Source: a bacterium
GTDB taxonomy: Bacteria; Krumholzibacteriota; Krumholzibacteriia; LZORAL124-64-63
DNA length: 64,000 nucleotides
Assembly: GCA_003353795.1 (NCBI GenBank)
Contig: PIVY01000005.1
Span: forward strand, 1 to 64,000
Direction: 5' to 3'
Under the pieces are notes generated by a model, which saw only the letters and a program-made list of their open reading frames with translations, was not told where the DNA came from and ran no database searches. Below, one piece after another: positions 44,878 to 53,944 of this stretch. The position numbers and the translations under genes were made by a program. Every line of letters begins with the position of its first letter. Position 1 is the first letter of the stretch.

Positions 44878-47800
44878 ATGATCCAGATCACCGCACGACG
44901 AGCGAGCATGCTCGTCGTTCTCGTGTTCCTGTCTCTCTCCGGCACGGCCCTGGCGACGGCGCCGTACGTGGGCCAGGCCGACGTCCATGGCGACCGCATC
45001 GTGTTCACCGCCGAGGACGACCTATGGTCCTGCGATCTGGCCGGGCAGGACGTGCGTCGGTTGACCTCGTTCATCGGGACGGAGTACTTCCCGCACATCT
45101 CGCCGGACGGCCGCTGGATCGCGTTCACCGGCGAGTATGACGGGAATCGCGACGTCTACTTGATCCCCGTCGGTGGCGGTGAACCGCAGCGGCTCACCTG
45201 GCACCCCGGCGGCGACGAGGTGATCGGCTGGCACCCCGACGGCGAGACCGTGATCCTGCGCAGTCGCCGCCACGATCCTCACGGCGACTGGCACCTCTTC
45301 ACCATCGATCACCAGGGCGGCGATCTTGCGGAATTGCCATTGGGCTTCGCCGCGCGCCTCGACGTCGATCCCGCCAGTGGTCGCTGGGCGTTCAACCGAA
45401 CCGAACGCGAGCGTCGGCCGTGGAAGCGCTACCGCGGCGGCTGGGCCACACAGATCTGGGTCGGCGATCCCGGGCAGAACGACTTTGTCCAGATCACCGA
45501 ATTCGCTGGCATGGACGCGTTTCCCATGTGGCACGACGGGCAACTCGTGTTTCTCAGCGATCAGGGCGGCACCGCCAATCTCTGGAGCATGGCCGCCGAT
45601 GGTTCGGCTCGCACTCAGCTGACCGACTTCGACGAGTGGGACGTGCGCTGGCCGGCCATGGGACCGGGCGGCCTGGTCGTCTTCACCGCCGGCGCCGATC
45701 TGCAACTGCTCGATCTGGCCGACGGCCACACCACCCGCGTGGAGGTGGACCTGCCCAGCGACCATGTGCTCACTCGCACGCGCTACCGGGCCTCCGGCCG
45801 CGACCTCCAGGACTTCGATCTCTCGCCCGACGGCGAACGCCTGATGGTGAGCGTGCGTGGCGAACTGTTCTCCGTGCCCGTCAAGGAGGGCGTGACCCTG
45901 CCGATCACCCGCGGCACCGGCGCCCGCGAGCGCGGCGCGGCCTATGGCCACGAGGGCAAGCAGGTCTTCTACTGGACCGACGCCGAGCGCGAGGACGCGT
46001 TGCATCGCAAGGACGCCTGGGGTCGCGACGATGCCGAGACCGTGCGCGGCGCGAAGAAGGACGACTGGTTCGGCAGCCTGATTCCGTCGCCCGACGGCAA
46101 GTGGCTGGCCTGGACCGACAGCGAGTACGGCCTGCGGATCATGAAGACCGAGGGCGGCGGCGAACGCGAGGTGGATCGCGGAACCATGGGCCCATTGCGC
46201 AGCCTGACCTGGAGCCCCGACGGCCGCTGGCTGGCCTATGTCAAGAACCTGTCCAACGACTATGGCTCCATCTTCATCTACGATACCCAGGAACAGGTGA
46301 CCCACGAGGTCACCGGCCGCTGGGCCCGCGATCACAGCCCGGCCTGGGATCCCGACGGACGCTTCCTCTACTTCGTGTCCGCACGCGCGCAGAATCCGGT
46401 GCTCGGGCAGACGGACATGCAAAACGTGGAGGTCCGCAACGAGAAGCTATACGCCATGCTGCTGCGGCCCGACGTGGACCATCCGCTGCGCCACGAGGCG
46501 GGGTTGCCGCCCGCGGTGGATGAGGAGAAGGACGACGACGCCGAGAAGAATGACGAGGAGAAGTCCGACGACGAGGAAGAGGATGACGCGCTCGACCCCG
46601 TGGAGATCGAGTTCGCGGGCCTGGCCGACCGCGTGGTCGAGCTCAAGACCAAGCGCGGCAACTACGGCGCCCTCGCCGCCACCAAATCCCACGTGTTCTA
46701 CGTGAAGGTGCCCATCATGGGCATGGCCGAGGGGCCCGATTTCTTCCAGGAAGGCGAGCCCATCGCCGTGCTCATGGCCTACAGCCTGGAAGACCGGGAA
46801 TCCGAGACCTTCGCCGCCGGAATCACCGCCTACGACCTCGAACCCGAGGCCGGCAAGGTGGCTGTGATGAAGCAGCGTGGGCAGATCTTCGTGGTGGATG
46901 CCGGCTCGCCCCCCGGCGAGGCGCTGGCCAAGGGCAAGGTCGATCTCTCGGACGCCGTGGTGGAGCTGGATCCGCGTGCGGAGTGGGAGCAGGTCTACTG
47001 GGAGGCCTGGCGGCAGATGCGCGCCTTCTACTGGGACCCCGACATGGGCGGTCTCGACTGGAAGAAGATCGGCGATCGGTACGCGGACCTGCTGCCCCGC
47101 CTGACCAGCCGCGGTGACCTTGCCGACCTCATCGGCCAGCTCTACGGCGAGGTTTCCACCAGCCACAGCTACGTGTTCGGCGGCGACCCGGGCAAGAGCG
47201 TGCCCCGCGTGGCCACCGGCCAGCTGGGAGCGGATCTGGTGCGCGACGGCGATGCCTACCGCATCGAGCGGATCATCCGCGGCGACGCGGCTGATCGTGT
47301 GCGCTCGCCCCTCGACGAACCCGGTGTGGACGCCGACGAGGGCGACTTCATCCTCGCCGTCAACGGCCGCGCAGTGAAGGCCGCGCCCAATCTGCACGCC
47401 CTGCTCGCCGGCTTCGCGGGCAAGCAGGTGCTGATGACCGTGGCCGACGATCGCGGCGGCGAGAACAGTCGCGAGATCCTGGTGACGCCCATGCGCAGCG
47501 AGCGCAGCCTGCGTTACGCCGACTGGGTCCGCGGCAATCGCGAGTACGTGCTCGAGAAGACCGGCGGCAAGATCGGCTACATCCACGTGCCGGACATGGG
47601 CACCACCGGCATGGTGGCATTCAACAAGTGGTTCTACCCGCAGCTCGATCTCGAGGGCATGGTGGTCGATACGCGCTGGAACGGCGGCGGCTTCGTGAGC
47701 CAGATGCTCGTGGAACGGTTGCGCCGACCCGTGCTGGCCTACGATCGCGTGCGTGGTGGGTCGGTTTCTACGTATCCCTACAGGGTGCTCAATGGACCAT

Positions 47801-48195
47801 TCGTGGTGCTGACCAACGAGATGGCTGGCAGCGACGGCGACATCTTCCCGCAGGCCATTCAGCTCGAGGGTCTAGCCCCGGTGATCGGCATGCGGAGCTG
47901 GGGCGGCGTGGTGGGGATCAACGCCATCCGCCCGCTGCAGGACGGCGGTCTGGTGACCCAGCCGGTGGCCGCGTGGTGGGACGAGCAGAAGGGCTGGGGC
48001 GTGGAGAACCACGGTGTCGACCCCGACATCGAGGTGCAGAACCTGCCCCAGGATCTCGCCACGGGCACGGACGCGCAGCTGGATCGCGGCATCGCCGAGG
48101 TGCTGAAGCTGCACGCGGCCGAGCCGCCCAGCGAGCCCGACTTCGGGCCGGTGCCGCCGCGGACCCGCAAGTCGTATCGGGATGAATTGAAGTAG
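44878..48195 (+). CDS. Tricorn-type S41 protease
   Basis: 1105 residues; ATG 44878 with AGGAGG upstream, signal peptide LVVLVFLSLSGTALA. Residues ~30-700 hold the beta-propeller repeats of tricorn (ISPDGRWIAFTGE, FDLSPDGERL, LTWSPDGRWLAYVK), a highly acidic insertion at ~545-575 (DDEEEDDALD), then a C1-like helical part with STSHSYV (Ser-His pair, ~760), a PDZ domain (~790-875) and the S41 core: DTRWNGGG, nucleophile Ser in EMAGSDGDIF (~984) and Glu in WGVENHG (~1042). All tetrad positions of tricorn core protease are present. It is exported, unlike the cytosolic archaeal enzyme, and would trim peptides in the periplasm. Confidence 0.93.
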   Translation: MIQITARRASMLVVLVFLSLSGTALATAPYVGQADVHGDRIVFTAEDDLWSCDLAGQDVRRLTSFIGTEYFPHISPDGRWIAFTGEYDGNRDVYLIPVGGGEPQRLTWHPGGDEVIGWHPDGETVILRSRRHDPHGDWHLFTIDHQGGDLAELPLGFAARLDVDPASGRWAFNRTERERRPWKRYRGGWATQIWVGDPGQNDFVQITEFAGMDAFPMWHDGQLVFLSDQGGTANLWSMAADGSARTQLTDFDEWDVRWPAMGPGGLVVFTAGADLQLLDLADGHTTRVEVDLPSDHVLTRTRYRASGRDLQDFDLSPDGERLMVSVRGELFSVPVKEGVTLPITRGTGARERGAAYGHEGKQVFYWTDAEREDALHRKDAWGRDDAETVRGAKKDDWFGSLIPSPDGKWLAWTDSEYGLRIMKTEGGGEREVDRGTMGPLRSLTWSPDGRWLAYVKNLSNDYGSIFIYDTQEQVTHEVTGRWARDHSPAWDPDGRFLYFVSARAQNPVLGQTDMQNVEVRNEKLYAMLLRPDVDHPLRHEAGLPPAVDEEKDDDAEKNDEEKSDDEEEDDALDPVEIEFAGLADRVVELKTKRGNYGALAATKSHVFYVKVPIMGMAEGPDFFQEGEPIAVLMAYSLEDRESETFAAGITAYDLEPEAGKVAVMKQRGQIFVVDAGSPPGEALAKGKVDLSDAVVELDPRAEWEQVYWEAWRQMRAFYWDPDMGGLDWKKIGDRYADLLPRLTSRGDLADLIGQLYGEVSTSHSYVFGGDPGKSVPRVATGQLGADLVRDGDAYRIERIIRGDAADRVRSPLDEPGVDADEGDFILAVNGRAVKAAPNLHALLAGFAGKQVLMTVADDRGGENSREILVTPMRSERSLRYADWVRGNREYVLEKTGGKIGYIHVPDMGTTGMVAFNKWFYPQLDLEGMVVDTRWNGGGFVSQMLVERLRRPVLAYDRVRGGSVSTYPYRVLNGPFVVLTNEMAGSDGDIFPQAIQLEGLAPVIGMRSWGGVVGINAIRPLQDGGLVTQPVAAWWDEQKGWGVENHGVDPDIEVQNLPQDLATGTDAQLDRGIAEVLKLHAAEPPSEPDFGPVPPRTRKSYRDELK

Positions 48196-48224
48196 TGGCA
48201 CCCCACCCCTGAGGTGCTGCGCGA

Positions 48225-48256
48225 GAGGGCGGTCCCACGTTCGTAGGGCCGCCCTC
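48225..48256. terminator. Bidirectional terminator between tricorn and HD-domain genes
   Basis: GAGGGCGG (48225-48232) pairs with CCGCCCTC (48249-48256), extended by CCC/GGG past one bulged T and by ACG/CGT near the loop. It starts 30 bp after the tricorn stop and ends 6 bp before the end of the convergent gene. Confidence 0.75.
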
Positions 48257-48262
48257 GCTACG

Positions 48263-48835
48263 TCAGCCGACCATCGCCGCCCAGCGCTCCAGCAACGACT
48301 GCGCCAGCAACTGCGCCGCCGGCGTCGCGAACTGCCGCCCCTTGTAGGCCTCGCGCACCTCGTCGAGTCGGCGGTTGCCGCCGGACTCGCGGTAGACCCA
48401 CGCCTGGATCAGGAACTCGAGCCGGTCGGCATCGCGGACGAGCTTCGCCTCGGGGCCGCGCTCGTGCTTGTAGTCGTCCATGAGGGCGGTCCAGTTCGGC
48501 GCCATCGGCAGGCCGTGGAGGATGGCGGACAGGGCCTTGGTCTCGGCCTCCTCCTTGGCGCCCTCGGGGAGGTAGGTGTTGGCCATGCGGGGGATGTCGG
48601 AGACCTCGCTCTCGGCCAGGTCGTGCAGGACGGCCATGGAGAGGAGGCGACCGCGGTCGAGATCCACGTCGGACATCTCGGCGAGTACGAGGGCGACTAC
48701 GGCCGTGCCCCAGCTGTGGGCCGCCACGTTCTCGGGCAGGTCGACCTGGCGCAGGTACCAGCCGGTGCGGGGGGTGGTCTTCAGGACGTTGGCCTGCAGG
48801 AGCAGGTCGAGCCAGCGGGTCGGGTCGGCGGGCAT
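48263..48835 (-). CDS. HD-domain phosphohydrolase (YfbR/HDDC2-like 5'-deoxynucleotidase)
   Basis: 190 residues; ATG 48835 with GGAGG 7 nt upstream. HD metal-ligand pattern: His in VAAHSWG, His-Asp in VLHDLAESEVSDIP and Asp in RDADRLEF. The helical fold, the TTPRTGWYLR start and the length match the YfbR/HDDC2 group, which dephosphorylates deoxyribonucleoside 5'-monophosphates. Exact substrate is inference. It lies 78 bp downstream of the ankyrin-MBL gene on the same strand and may be read through from it. Confidence 0.85.
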   Translation of the reverse strand: MPADPTRWLDLLLQANVLKTTPRTGWYLRQVDLPENVAAHSWGTAVVALVLAEMSDVDLDRGRLLSMAVLHDLAESEVSDIPRMANTYLPEGAKEEAETKALSAILHGLPMAPNWTALMDDYKHERGPEAKLVRDADRLEFLIQAWVYRESGGNRRLDEVREAYKGRQFATPAAQLLAQSLLERWAAMVG

Positions 48836-48913
48836 GAAGCGGCCTCCGGTTGGGGTGGCGAGCGTGAGCGTAGGATAGCCGCTCACGCCCGCCGTGACCA
48901 CCCGAGCCGCGAG

Positions 48914-50458
48914 TCAGGGTACGACCACCGATTGCCGGCGGAAATGGTACACGTCGCCTCGATAGGCCGGGCAAGCCGTGGGCTCGCTGGCGCCGCGCGC
49001 CCGCGCGCTCGCCGCAAACTCGAGGTACAGGTACTCGCGACCGCCGGCGTGGGTCGGGAACCAGGCCGCGGGTTTCAGGCGATCCTGGGTGTACTGGGTG
49101 CCGTCCTCCAGGGGACACTGGCCGTGGGCATGGCAACCGGTGACATTGACGAACGCCAGATCCACGGATTCGGTCAGCCCCGCGAGGTGGTCGATCTCGG
49201 CGGTGAATCCCGTTCGTTCATCGTCGCGCCAGCCGGCATGGTCGCCTGCGTGGTAGACGGTGACGCCGTCCACGGTCACCAGGAATCCGACGCCGGCATC
49301 GTTGGAGGCGATGGTGGCGACGGATAGGTCGCCGAAATCCCGCTCCGTTCGTGGCGGCATGTGGGAATAGGCGGGACCGGCGTACGACCGACCGCCATCA
49401 GCGTCAGGCGCGAACCCGTAGACGTAATTCACGGTGGGCAGACGGTCGGCCAGGGCGTAGATCGCCGGGTCGAAATGGTCCCGATGGGCGTGGGTCACGA
49501 AGATCCAGACATTCTGGTTTCGCAGTTCGTCGGCCGTGAGCCGCCCGTTGGCGAGCCCGGGATGTGCGGGATCGTAGCTGTCCGGAACGTAGTCGAAGAT
49601 GAGCACGTGCTGCTGCGTCTTGATGGCCCAGCCGCAGTGGCCAAGGTGCCAGAGTACGGCTTCGCCGGGGTCCAGCTGGCGGTCCAGCCACTGTCGCGTC
49701 GTAGTGGGATCGACACCATCGGCACCGGTCCCGCCGGCTGCGCTCAATGCCGCCGCCGTGTCGGAGTGCCCGTATCGTCGCGCCAGGTCCAGGGGGCTGC
49801 GCCCCGTGGGATCCATGGCCATGAGGTCGGCGCCGGCGTCGATCAGCAGGGCGACCATGTCCGCGCGCCCGTTGGCGGCGGCCCAGCAGATCACCGGAGC
49901 GCCGCCGATCAATCGGGTCTGGGGATCGGCGCCGTGACGCAGCAGGAACTCGGCCATGTCGGCACGGTCGCGGGCGACGGCCATGGCCAGCGGAGGCAGG
50001 CCGCCGGGGCCGTCCGCGTCGATGGGGGCGCCCTGCACCACGAGCCGCTCGACGATCGGCAGGCTGCCAGAGCGTACCGCCATGCCCACCGCCCGGGATC
50101 CCAGGTGGCGGTGGCTGGCGCCGGCGTCGAGCAGGTCGCAGGCAGACCTGTTGCGACCGCGGTCCATGGCGATGAACAGCGGCGTCTGGCCGGCCCGATT
50201 CGTTGGGTCGGGCGCCGCGCCGGTATCGATCAGGAAGCGGACCGTCGCACCACGATTCGCGATGACGGCGTGGTGGAGTGGAGTCTGCCCTTGCCCGTCG
50301 GCGAGATCGACCGACGAGGGATCCTCGACTATGAGCACGCGTATCGCCTCGAGATCGCCTTGCCGCGCCGCGTCGTGAATCGGCGCCGCCTGGACCGTTG
50401 CGCCCGCGAGGATCACGATGGTGACCAGGGCGCCGGAAATGGAACTTCTTCTGAACAT
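48914..50458 (-). CDS. Ankyrin-repeat protein fused to metallo-beta-lactamase-fold domain
   Basis: 514 residues; ATG 50458 with GAGGAG upstream and a signal peptide (SISGALVTIVILAGATVQA). Residues ~25-240 are about six ankyrin repeats (GQTPLHHAVIANRGATVRFLIDTG, GRSPLDLARRYGHSDTAAAL). The C-terminal ~265 residues are an MBL-superfamily domain of the UlaG-like type: LGHCGWAIKT, THAHRDHFDP (HxHxDH), GVTVYHAGDHAGW and a late His (TGCHAHGQC / FPTHAGG). It starts 14 bp after the propeller gene in the cluster controlled by the BlaI-type repressor. The hydrolase substrate is unknown; exported MBL-ankyrin fusions are unusual. Confidence 0.85.
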   Translation of the reverse strand: MFRRSSISGALVTIVILAGATVQAAPIHDAARQGDLEAIRVLIVEDPSSVDLADGQGQTPLHHAVIANRGATVRFLIDTGAAPDPTNRAGQTPLFIAMDRGRNRSACDLLDAGASHRHLGSRAVGMAVRSGSLPIVERLVVQGAPIDADGPGGLPPLAMAVARDRADMAEFLLRHGADPQTRLIGGAPVICWAAANGRADMVALLIDAGADLMAMDPTGRSPLDLARRYGHSDTAAALSAAGGTGADGVDPTTTRQWLDRQLDPGEAVLWHLGHCGWAIKTQQHVLIFDYVPDSYDPAHPGLANGRLTADELRNQNVWIFVTHAHRDHFDPAIYALADRLPTVNYVYGFAPDADGGRSYAGPAYSHMPPRTERDFGDLSVATIASNDAGVGFLVTVDGVTVYHAGDHAGWRDDERTGFTAEIDHLAGLTESVDLAFVNVTGCHAHGQCPLEDGTQYTQDRLKPAAWFPTHAGGREYLYLEFAASARARGASEPTACPAYRGDVYHFRRQSVVVP

Positions 50459-50472
50459 GATTCGATCTCCTC

Positions 50473-51732
50473 TCAGCGGTTGATCCGGTAGCAGACGATT
50501 TCCGGGGGATCCGGTTCACCGAACTCGTCGTCCAGTCCGCCCTGGCCGCCGCCGACGGTTGTGCGCATGGCGTCCACGAAGCCGTGCACCACCACGAGCA
50601 GGTCCTGCCCCACGCGGAAGACGCCGTCGTAGAGGGCGTTGCCGGCCACGGGCACGACGACCTGGCGCTGGAAGTGTCCACTCGGGTCGAAGACGTCGAA
50701 GGCCAGGAGCCCGTGGTGATCCCGGCCGATCTCGGCGCTGCGACCATGCCGGACCCAGAGTTCACCGTCGCCAGTGACCTGCAGGCCGCGGTGATACCAG
50801 GCGATCACGGCCTCGTTGGCGCACATCTCGTAGCGGATGGAGAAGGGGAACGTGCGGAACCGGCGGTCGATCAGGGCCTGGATACGGTCAGCCTCGGCCG
50901 GCGTCCGGACCCGGGGCGTGAACTCGCGCTCGATCACCCTGGCGACCGAGCCGTCGGGTTCGAAGACCGTGATCTCGTACTCGTCGCGGTCGGCCAGCGC
51001 GTAGACCCGTCCGTCGGGGCCGACGTCGAAGCTGTAGAGGAAGTCGATCAGGGCCGCCTTCTCGGAGAAGACGTAGTCGTTGTGATAGTCGACATGGCGG
51101 TTGCTCTCGAGGTAACGGACGATCTCGTCGCCGTTCGGGTCGATAGCCGCGAGTGTGGAGCTTGCCGTGTGAGTGCCGGTGTCCTCGTCCTGGACGTTGA
51201 GGACGCCGGCCATGACCAGCCGTTCGCCGCGGCAGGCTGCAGTGGCGAGCATGCGGCCGGGCTCGCGAGGAACCAGAGTGGTTCCGGGATTCCCCGTTCG
51301 GTCGATGGTGATCAGGGCCGCAGGGAACCGGTTGACGACGCCCAGCGATCCGTCCGCCAACTGCACGAGATCACTGGCCCGGCGCACTTCGCCGGGGCCG
51401 TCGCCCTCACCGAATACGGTGCGCTCCAGGTTCCCGTCCGGCGAGTAGACGTGGACCTGCTGGAGCTGCGAATCGAGCACGTAGAGACGGCCGCTGTCGT
51501 CGGCGAGTACGCGGGTGATCAGTCCGAAGAATGCGTCCTCGTCGTCGGCGCCGCCGGCACGCCAGATCTCCTCGATGTCGAGCACCTGCACGCCACCGGG
51601 CGGAACGGCGGGATTGCAGACGTGGGGGACGCCGTCGATGGGGACGATCTGTCCCGCGATCGCGATGTTGCAAATGACGATGGGAATGACGAGACACAGG
51701 TGGCGAACGGGTCGCCCGGATGATCGGAGCAT
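50473..51732 (-). CDS. Secreted six-bladed beta-propeller protein
   Basis: 419 residues; ATG 51732 with GAGGTG upstream; signal peptide LCLVIPIVICNIAIA. The body is made of propeller blades of the 6-bladed/NHL-like type (GRLYVLDSQLQQVHVYSPDG, GSLGVVNRFPAALITIDRTG, GRVYALADRDEYEITVFEPDG), with EGDGPGE as in many Bacteroidetes propellers. No enzyme motif is visible. It is the first gene after the internal BlaI-operator promoter and lies upstream of the ankyrin-MBL gene. Probably a periplasmic or outer-membrane ligand-binding protein. Confidence 0.82.
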   Translation of the reverse strand: MLRSSGRPVRHLCLVIPIVICNIAIAGQIVPIDGVPHVCNPAVPPGGVQVLDIEEIWRAGGADDEDAFFGLITRVLADDSGRLYVLDSQLQQVHVYSPDGNLERTVFGEGDGPGEVRRASDLVQLADGSLGVVNRFPAALITIDRTGNPGTTLVPREPGRMLATAACRGERLVMAGVLNVQDEDTGTHTASSTLAAIDPNGDEIVRYLESNRHVDYHNDYVFSEKAALIDFLYSFDVGPDGRVYALADRDEYEITVFEPDGSVARVIEREFTPRVRTPAEADRIQALIDRRFRTFPFSIRYEMCANEAVIAWYHRGLQVTGDGELWVRHGRSAEIGRDHHGLLAFDVFDPSGHFQRQVVVPVAGNALYDGVFRVGQDLLVVVHGFVDAMRTTVGGGQGGLDDEFGEPDPPEIVCYRINR

Positions 51733-51805
51733 GGGACACCTCGTGGCGGGGAAGGACGCGACCGGCGCTGCCGACGCACCACGGGGATCTGGCGGCGGCA
51801 GGATC

Positions 51806-51851
51806 AGTATCGGTAAAAAATTACCGTACTGTCAATAAGTTTTTACCGGTA
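51806..51851 (-). promoter_or_regulatory. Promoter with overlapping BlaI-type operators inside the end of the M56 gene
   Basis: On the minus strand TTGACA (51835-51830), 18-bp spacer, GATACT (51811-51806). The spacer contains the dyad CGGTAATTTTTTACCG (51826-51811) and a second palindrome TACCGGTA lies at 51851-51844, upstream of the -35 box. TACCGGTAAAA is the same 11-mer as that found upstream of blaI at 53945-53955. The -35 box and upstream operator are encoded by the last ten codons (PTGKNLLTVR) of the M56 gene. Confidence 0.65.
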
Positions 51852-53497
51852 GGCCCGGGTCGGGGTCGCAGCTCGGCTTCGGCGCCGGCAGCTATGAGGG
51901 CGGCGATGGTGGAGTCGTGATGTCCCCAGCGCGCGAAGTGGAGGGGGGTGTCTCCGTCGGTGCTGCGGGCGTCGGGGTCGAGCCCTGCGGCGAGAAATCG
52001 GTGGACGAGTTCCGTGTCGCCGATGCGCGCGGCGGCGTGCAGCATGGTCCAGCCGTGGTATCCGCGGACCTGGATGTCGGCGCCGCCGTCCAGGAGGGCC
52101 CTGGCGACGGATCGCTTCCCGCGGTCGAGGGCGCTGAAGAGCGGCGTCAGGCCGTTGGCGTTGCGGACGTCGGGGTCGGCTCCCCGGGCCAGGAGGTCGG
52201 CGACCAGGGCGGCGTGCCCGCCCCAGGAGGCCTGGGCGAGGGGAGTCATGCCCTTGAAGTCGCGGTGTTCCAGCTGGGAGGGCATCGTATCGAGCAGGGC
52301 TGTGATCCCGGCGTGATCGCCTCGCAGGGCCATGACGTGGATGTCACCAGAGACCGGCGCGGGCTCGGACGATTCGGCGACCGGTGTCTGGGGCTGGGGC
52401 CCGACCGCGGTCCCGGACACGATGACCTCCGGCTGTGATAGCCGAACGGCACTGGCGGGAATGACGGCCACGGCCAGCAGGGCCAGCAGGCCCGCCGTGA
52501 CGAACCGGTACCGGCGGACCGTCAGCGTAGCCGGGTGCCCGAGCAGATGGCGAAGCCGAACCTCGATGTCGGCGGCACGGGCCAGTCCCGGTGTCGGGGC
52601 GGGCTCGCGCGCAAGGGCGATGCGCTCGGCCATGGACAGCAGGAGGTGCGCATAGCCGCGGCGGTCGCCACTGCTCCGCCAGGCGGCCTCGTCGCAGGCC
52701 ATCTCCAGCGTCAAGGCCGCCCTCCGTGCGGCATGCCAGGCCAGCGGTTGGTACCAGAACACGGCGCAGACCAGTTCGGCCAGGACCAGTCGGAGGTAGT
52801 CGTTGCGTCGGACGTGCGCCAGCTCGTGTTGCACGACGGGGCGCAAGGCTTCGGCGGGCCAGTGGACCGCATCGGCGGGCAGGACGAGGCGGGGTCGCAT
52901 GACGCCGGCCACGAACGGGATCACGATACGATGGGACAGGTGCAAGTCCGGAGCCCGGCCGCGATCGGCGCCGAGGCCGAGAGCGGCGACGAATTCGGGT
53001 GGTGCGGGGGACGCCCTCAGGGCCAGCCACATGCCGCCGGCGAGCCGACTGGCGCTGCGGATCAGCAGGGCGACGACACCGCCCATCCAGATCATGGTCA
53101 GAGCCTGCCACCACGGCCATGCCGGCCCGACTGCACGGGTCGATTCCAATTCCGCCTCGATTCCGGCGGGACTGTTCTGGTGACCGAAGGGCTGAGTGAC
53201 CCGGGAGATCTCGGAAGTGGGCTCTGCGGTCATGGTCTGCACGGACAGGGGCGTCACCTCGACCAGCGGTGCTACCAGGCGCGGCGTTACCAGGCCCATA
53301 GCGGGCAGGATCAGCAGGCAACAGAAGGTCACCGTCCAGATGCGACTGCGCAGTTCGGGGCGAGCGTGCCGCGCGATCCAGGTCAACGCGTGGGCGGCCA
53401 TGAGGAGCACGGTTCCCTTGAGCGCGAGGTCCAGGCCGAAGCGAAGCCAGGTCGCGGCTTCGGGTCCTGCTAACTGTCCGCTCAAGATCTGGTCCAT
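51821..53497 (-). CDS. BlaR1/MecR1-type M56 membrane metallopeptidase with C-terminal ankyrin repeats
   Basis: 558 residues; ATG 53497, two bases after the blaI stop, with GAGGCGG upstream. Membrane helices in the first ~130 residues, then the M56 zinc peptidase: VVQHELAHVRRND (HExxH, ~214) and EMACDEAAW (third ligand Glu). After a further membrane helix (FVTAGLLALLAVAVIPAS, ~335-352) the outside domain is not a penicillin-binding sensor but a Pro/Ser linker and about four ankyrin repeats (KGMTPLAQASWGGHAALVADLL ... DGDTPLHFARWGHHDS), ending PTGKNLLTVR. By analogy it senses a signal outside and cleaves the BlaI-type repressor; the ankyrins suggest a protein ligand. Confidence 0.88.
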   Translation of the reverse strand: MDQILSGQLAGPEAATWLRFGLDLALKGTVLLMAAHALTWIARHARPELRSRIWTVTFCCLLILPAMGLVTPRLVAPLVEVTPLSVQTMTAEPTSEISRVTQPFGHQNSPAGIEAELESTRAVGPAWPWWQALTMIWMGGVVALLIRSASRLAGGMWLALRASPAPPEFVAALGLGADRGRAPDLHLSHRIVIPFVAGVMRPRLVLPADAVHWPAEALRPVVQHELAHVRRNDYLRLVLAELVCAVFWYQPLAWHAARRAALTLEMACDEAAWRSSGDRRGYAHLLLSMAERIALAREPAPTPGLARAADIEVRLRHLLGHPATLTVRRYRFVTAGLLALLAVAVIPASAVRLSQPEVIVSGTAVGPQPQTPVAESSEPAPVSGDIHVMALRGDHAGITALLDTMPSQLEHRDFKGMTPLAQASWGGHAALVADLLARGADPDVRNANGLTPLFSALDRGKRSVARALLDGGADIQVRGYHGWTMLHAAARIGDTELVHRFLAAGLDPDARSTDGDTPLHFARWGHHDSTIAALIAAGAEAELRPRPGPTGKNLLTVR

Positions 53498-53499
53498 GG

Positions 53500-53916
53500 C
53501 TAATCCGCCTCGTTCGGCTCGTCGTCTTCGGCGGTGTCGATGAGGCCTCGTAGCCGGGCCACGTCCTCGGGCGAAAGCCGGTCCTTGTGCGTGTCGAGCA
53601 GGGCGGCCACGAGCATCCGGGGCGACCCGTCGAAGAAGTTGTCGACAACGTCGGTGAGGGCGCTGCGGGCGGCGCGGCCCTGGGTCACGGTCGGTCGATA
53701 GACGCGGCTGTTGCCCACGGTCTTCGCGGTGAGGAAGCCCTTGTCCTCGAGGATGTGACACATGCGCCGGATGGAGTCGGCCGTGGGCGGGTCGGGAATC
53801 ACCGTGAGAATGTCGGCCACGGTGGCTTGCCCGGTGCGGTAGATCGCCTGCATGATCTGGCGTTCGCGGCGGCTGAGCTCGTGCTCGCGGTAAACGCGTT
53901 TCCTGCTCGGGGTCAC
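53500..53916 (-). CDS. BlaI/MecI/CopY-family transcriptional repressor
   Basis: 138 residues from GTG 53916, with GGAGG 7 nt upstream. Winged helix-turn-helix: SRRERQIMQAIYRTGQATVADILTVI, recognition helix TADSIRRMCHILEDKGFL and wing TVGNSRVYRPTV, then a dimerisation part (DVVDNFFDGSPRMLVAALLDT) and a C-terminal helix. This is the family whose members are inactivated by the adjacent M56 protease. It lies in the usual order with the M56 gene and downstream of its own probable operator. Confidence 0.93.
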   Translation of the reverse strand: MTPSRKRVYREHELSRRERQIMQAIYRTGQATVADILTVIPDPPTADSIRRMCHILEDKGFLTAKTVGNSRVYRPTVTQGRAARSALTDVVDNFFDGSPRMLVAALLDTHKDRLSPEDVARLRGLIDTAEDDEPNEAD

Positions 53917-53944
53917 GGGGCGCCTCCGGGGTGAGGGACGGTTC

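Noticed and set aside
48914-53916. The BlaI/M56/MBL genes as a beta-lactam resistance operon
   Set aside because: The receptor lacks a penicillin-binding sensor and the MBL-fold protein is of the UlaG-like type fused to ankyrin repeats; family names alone do not support resistance.
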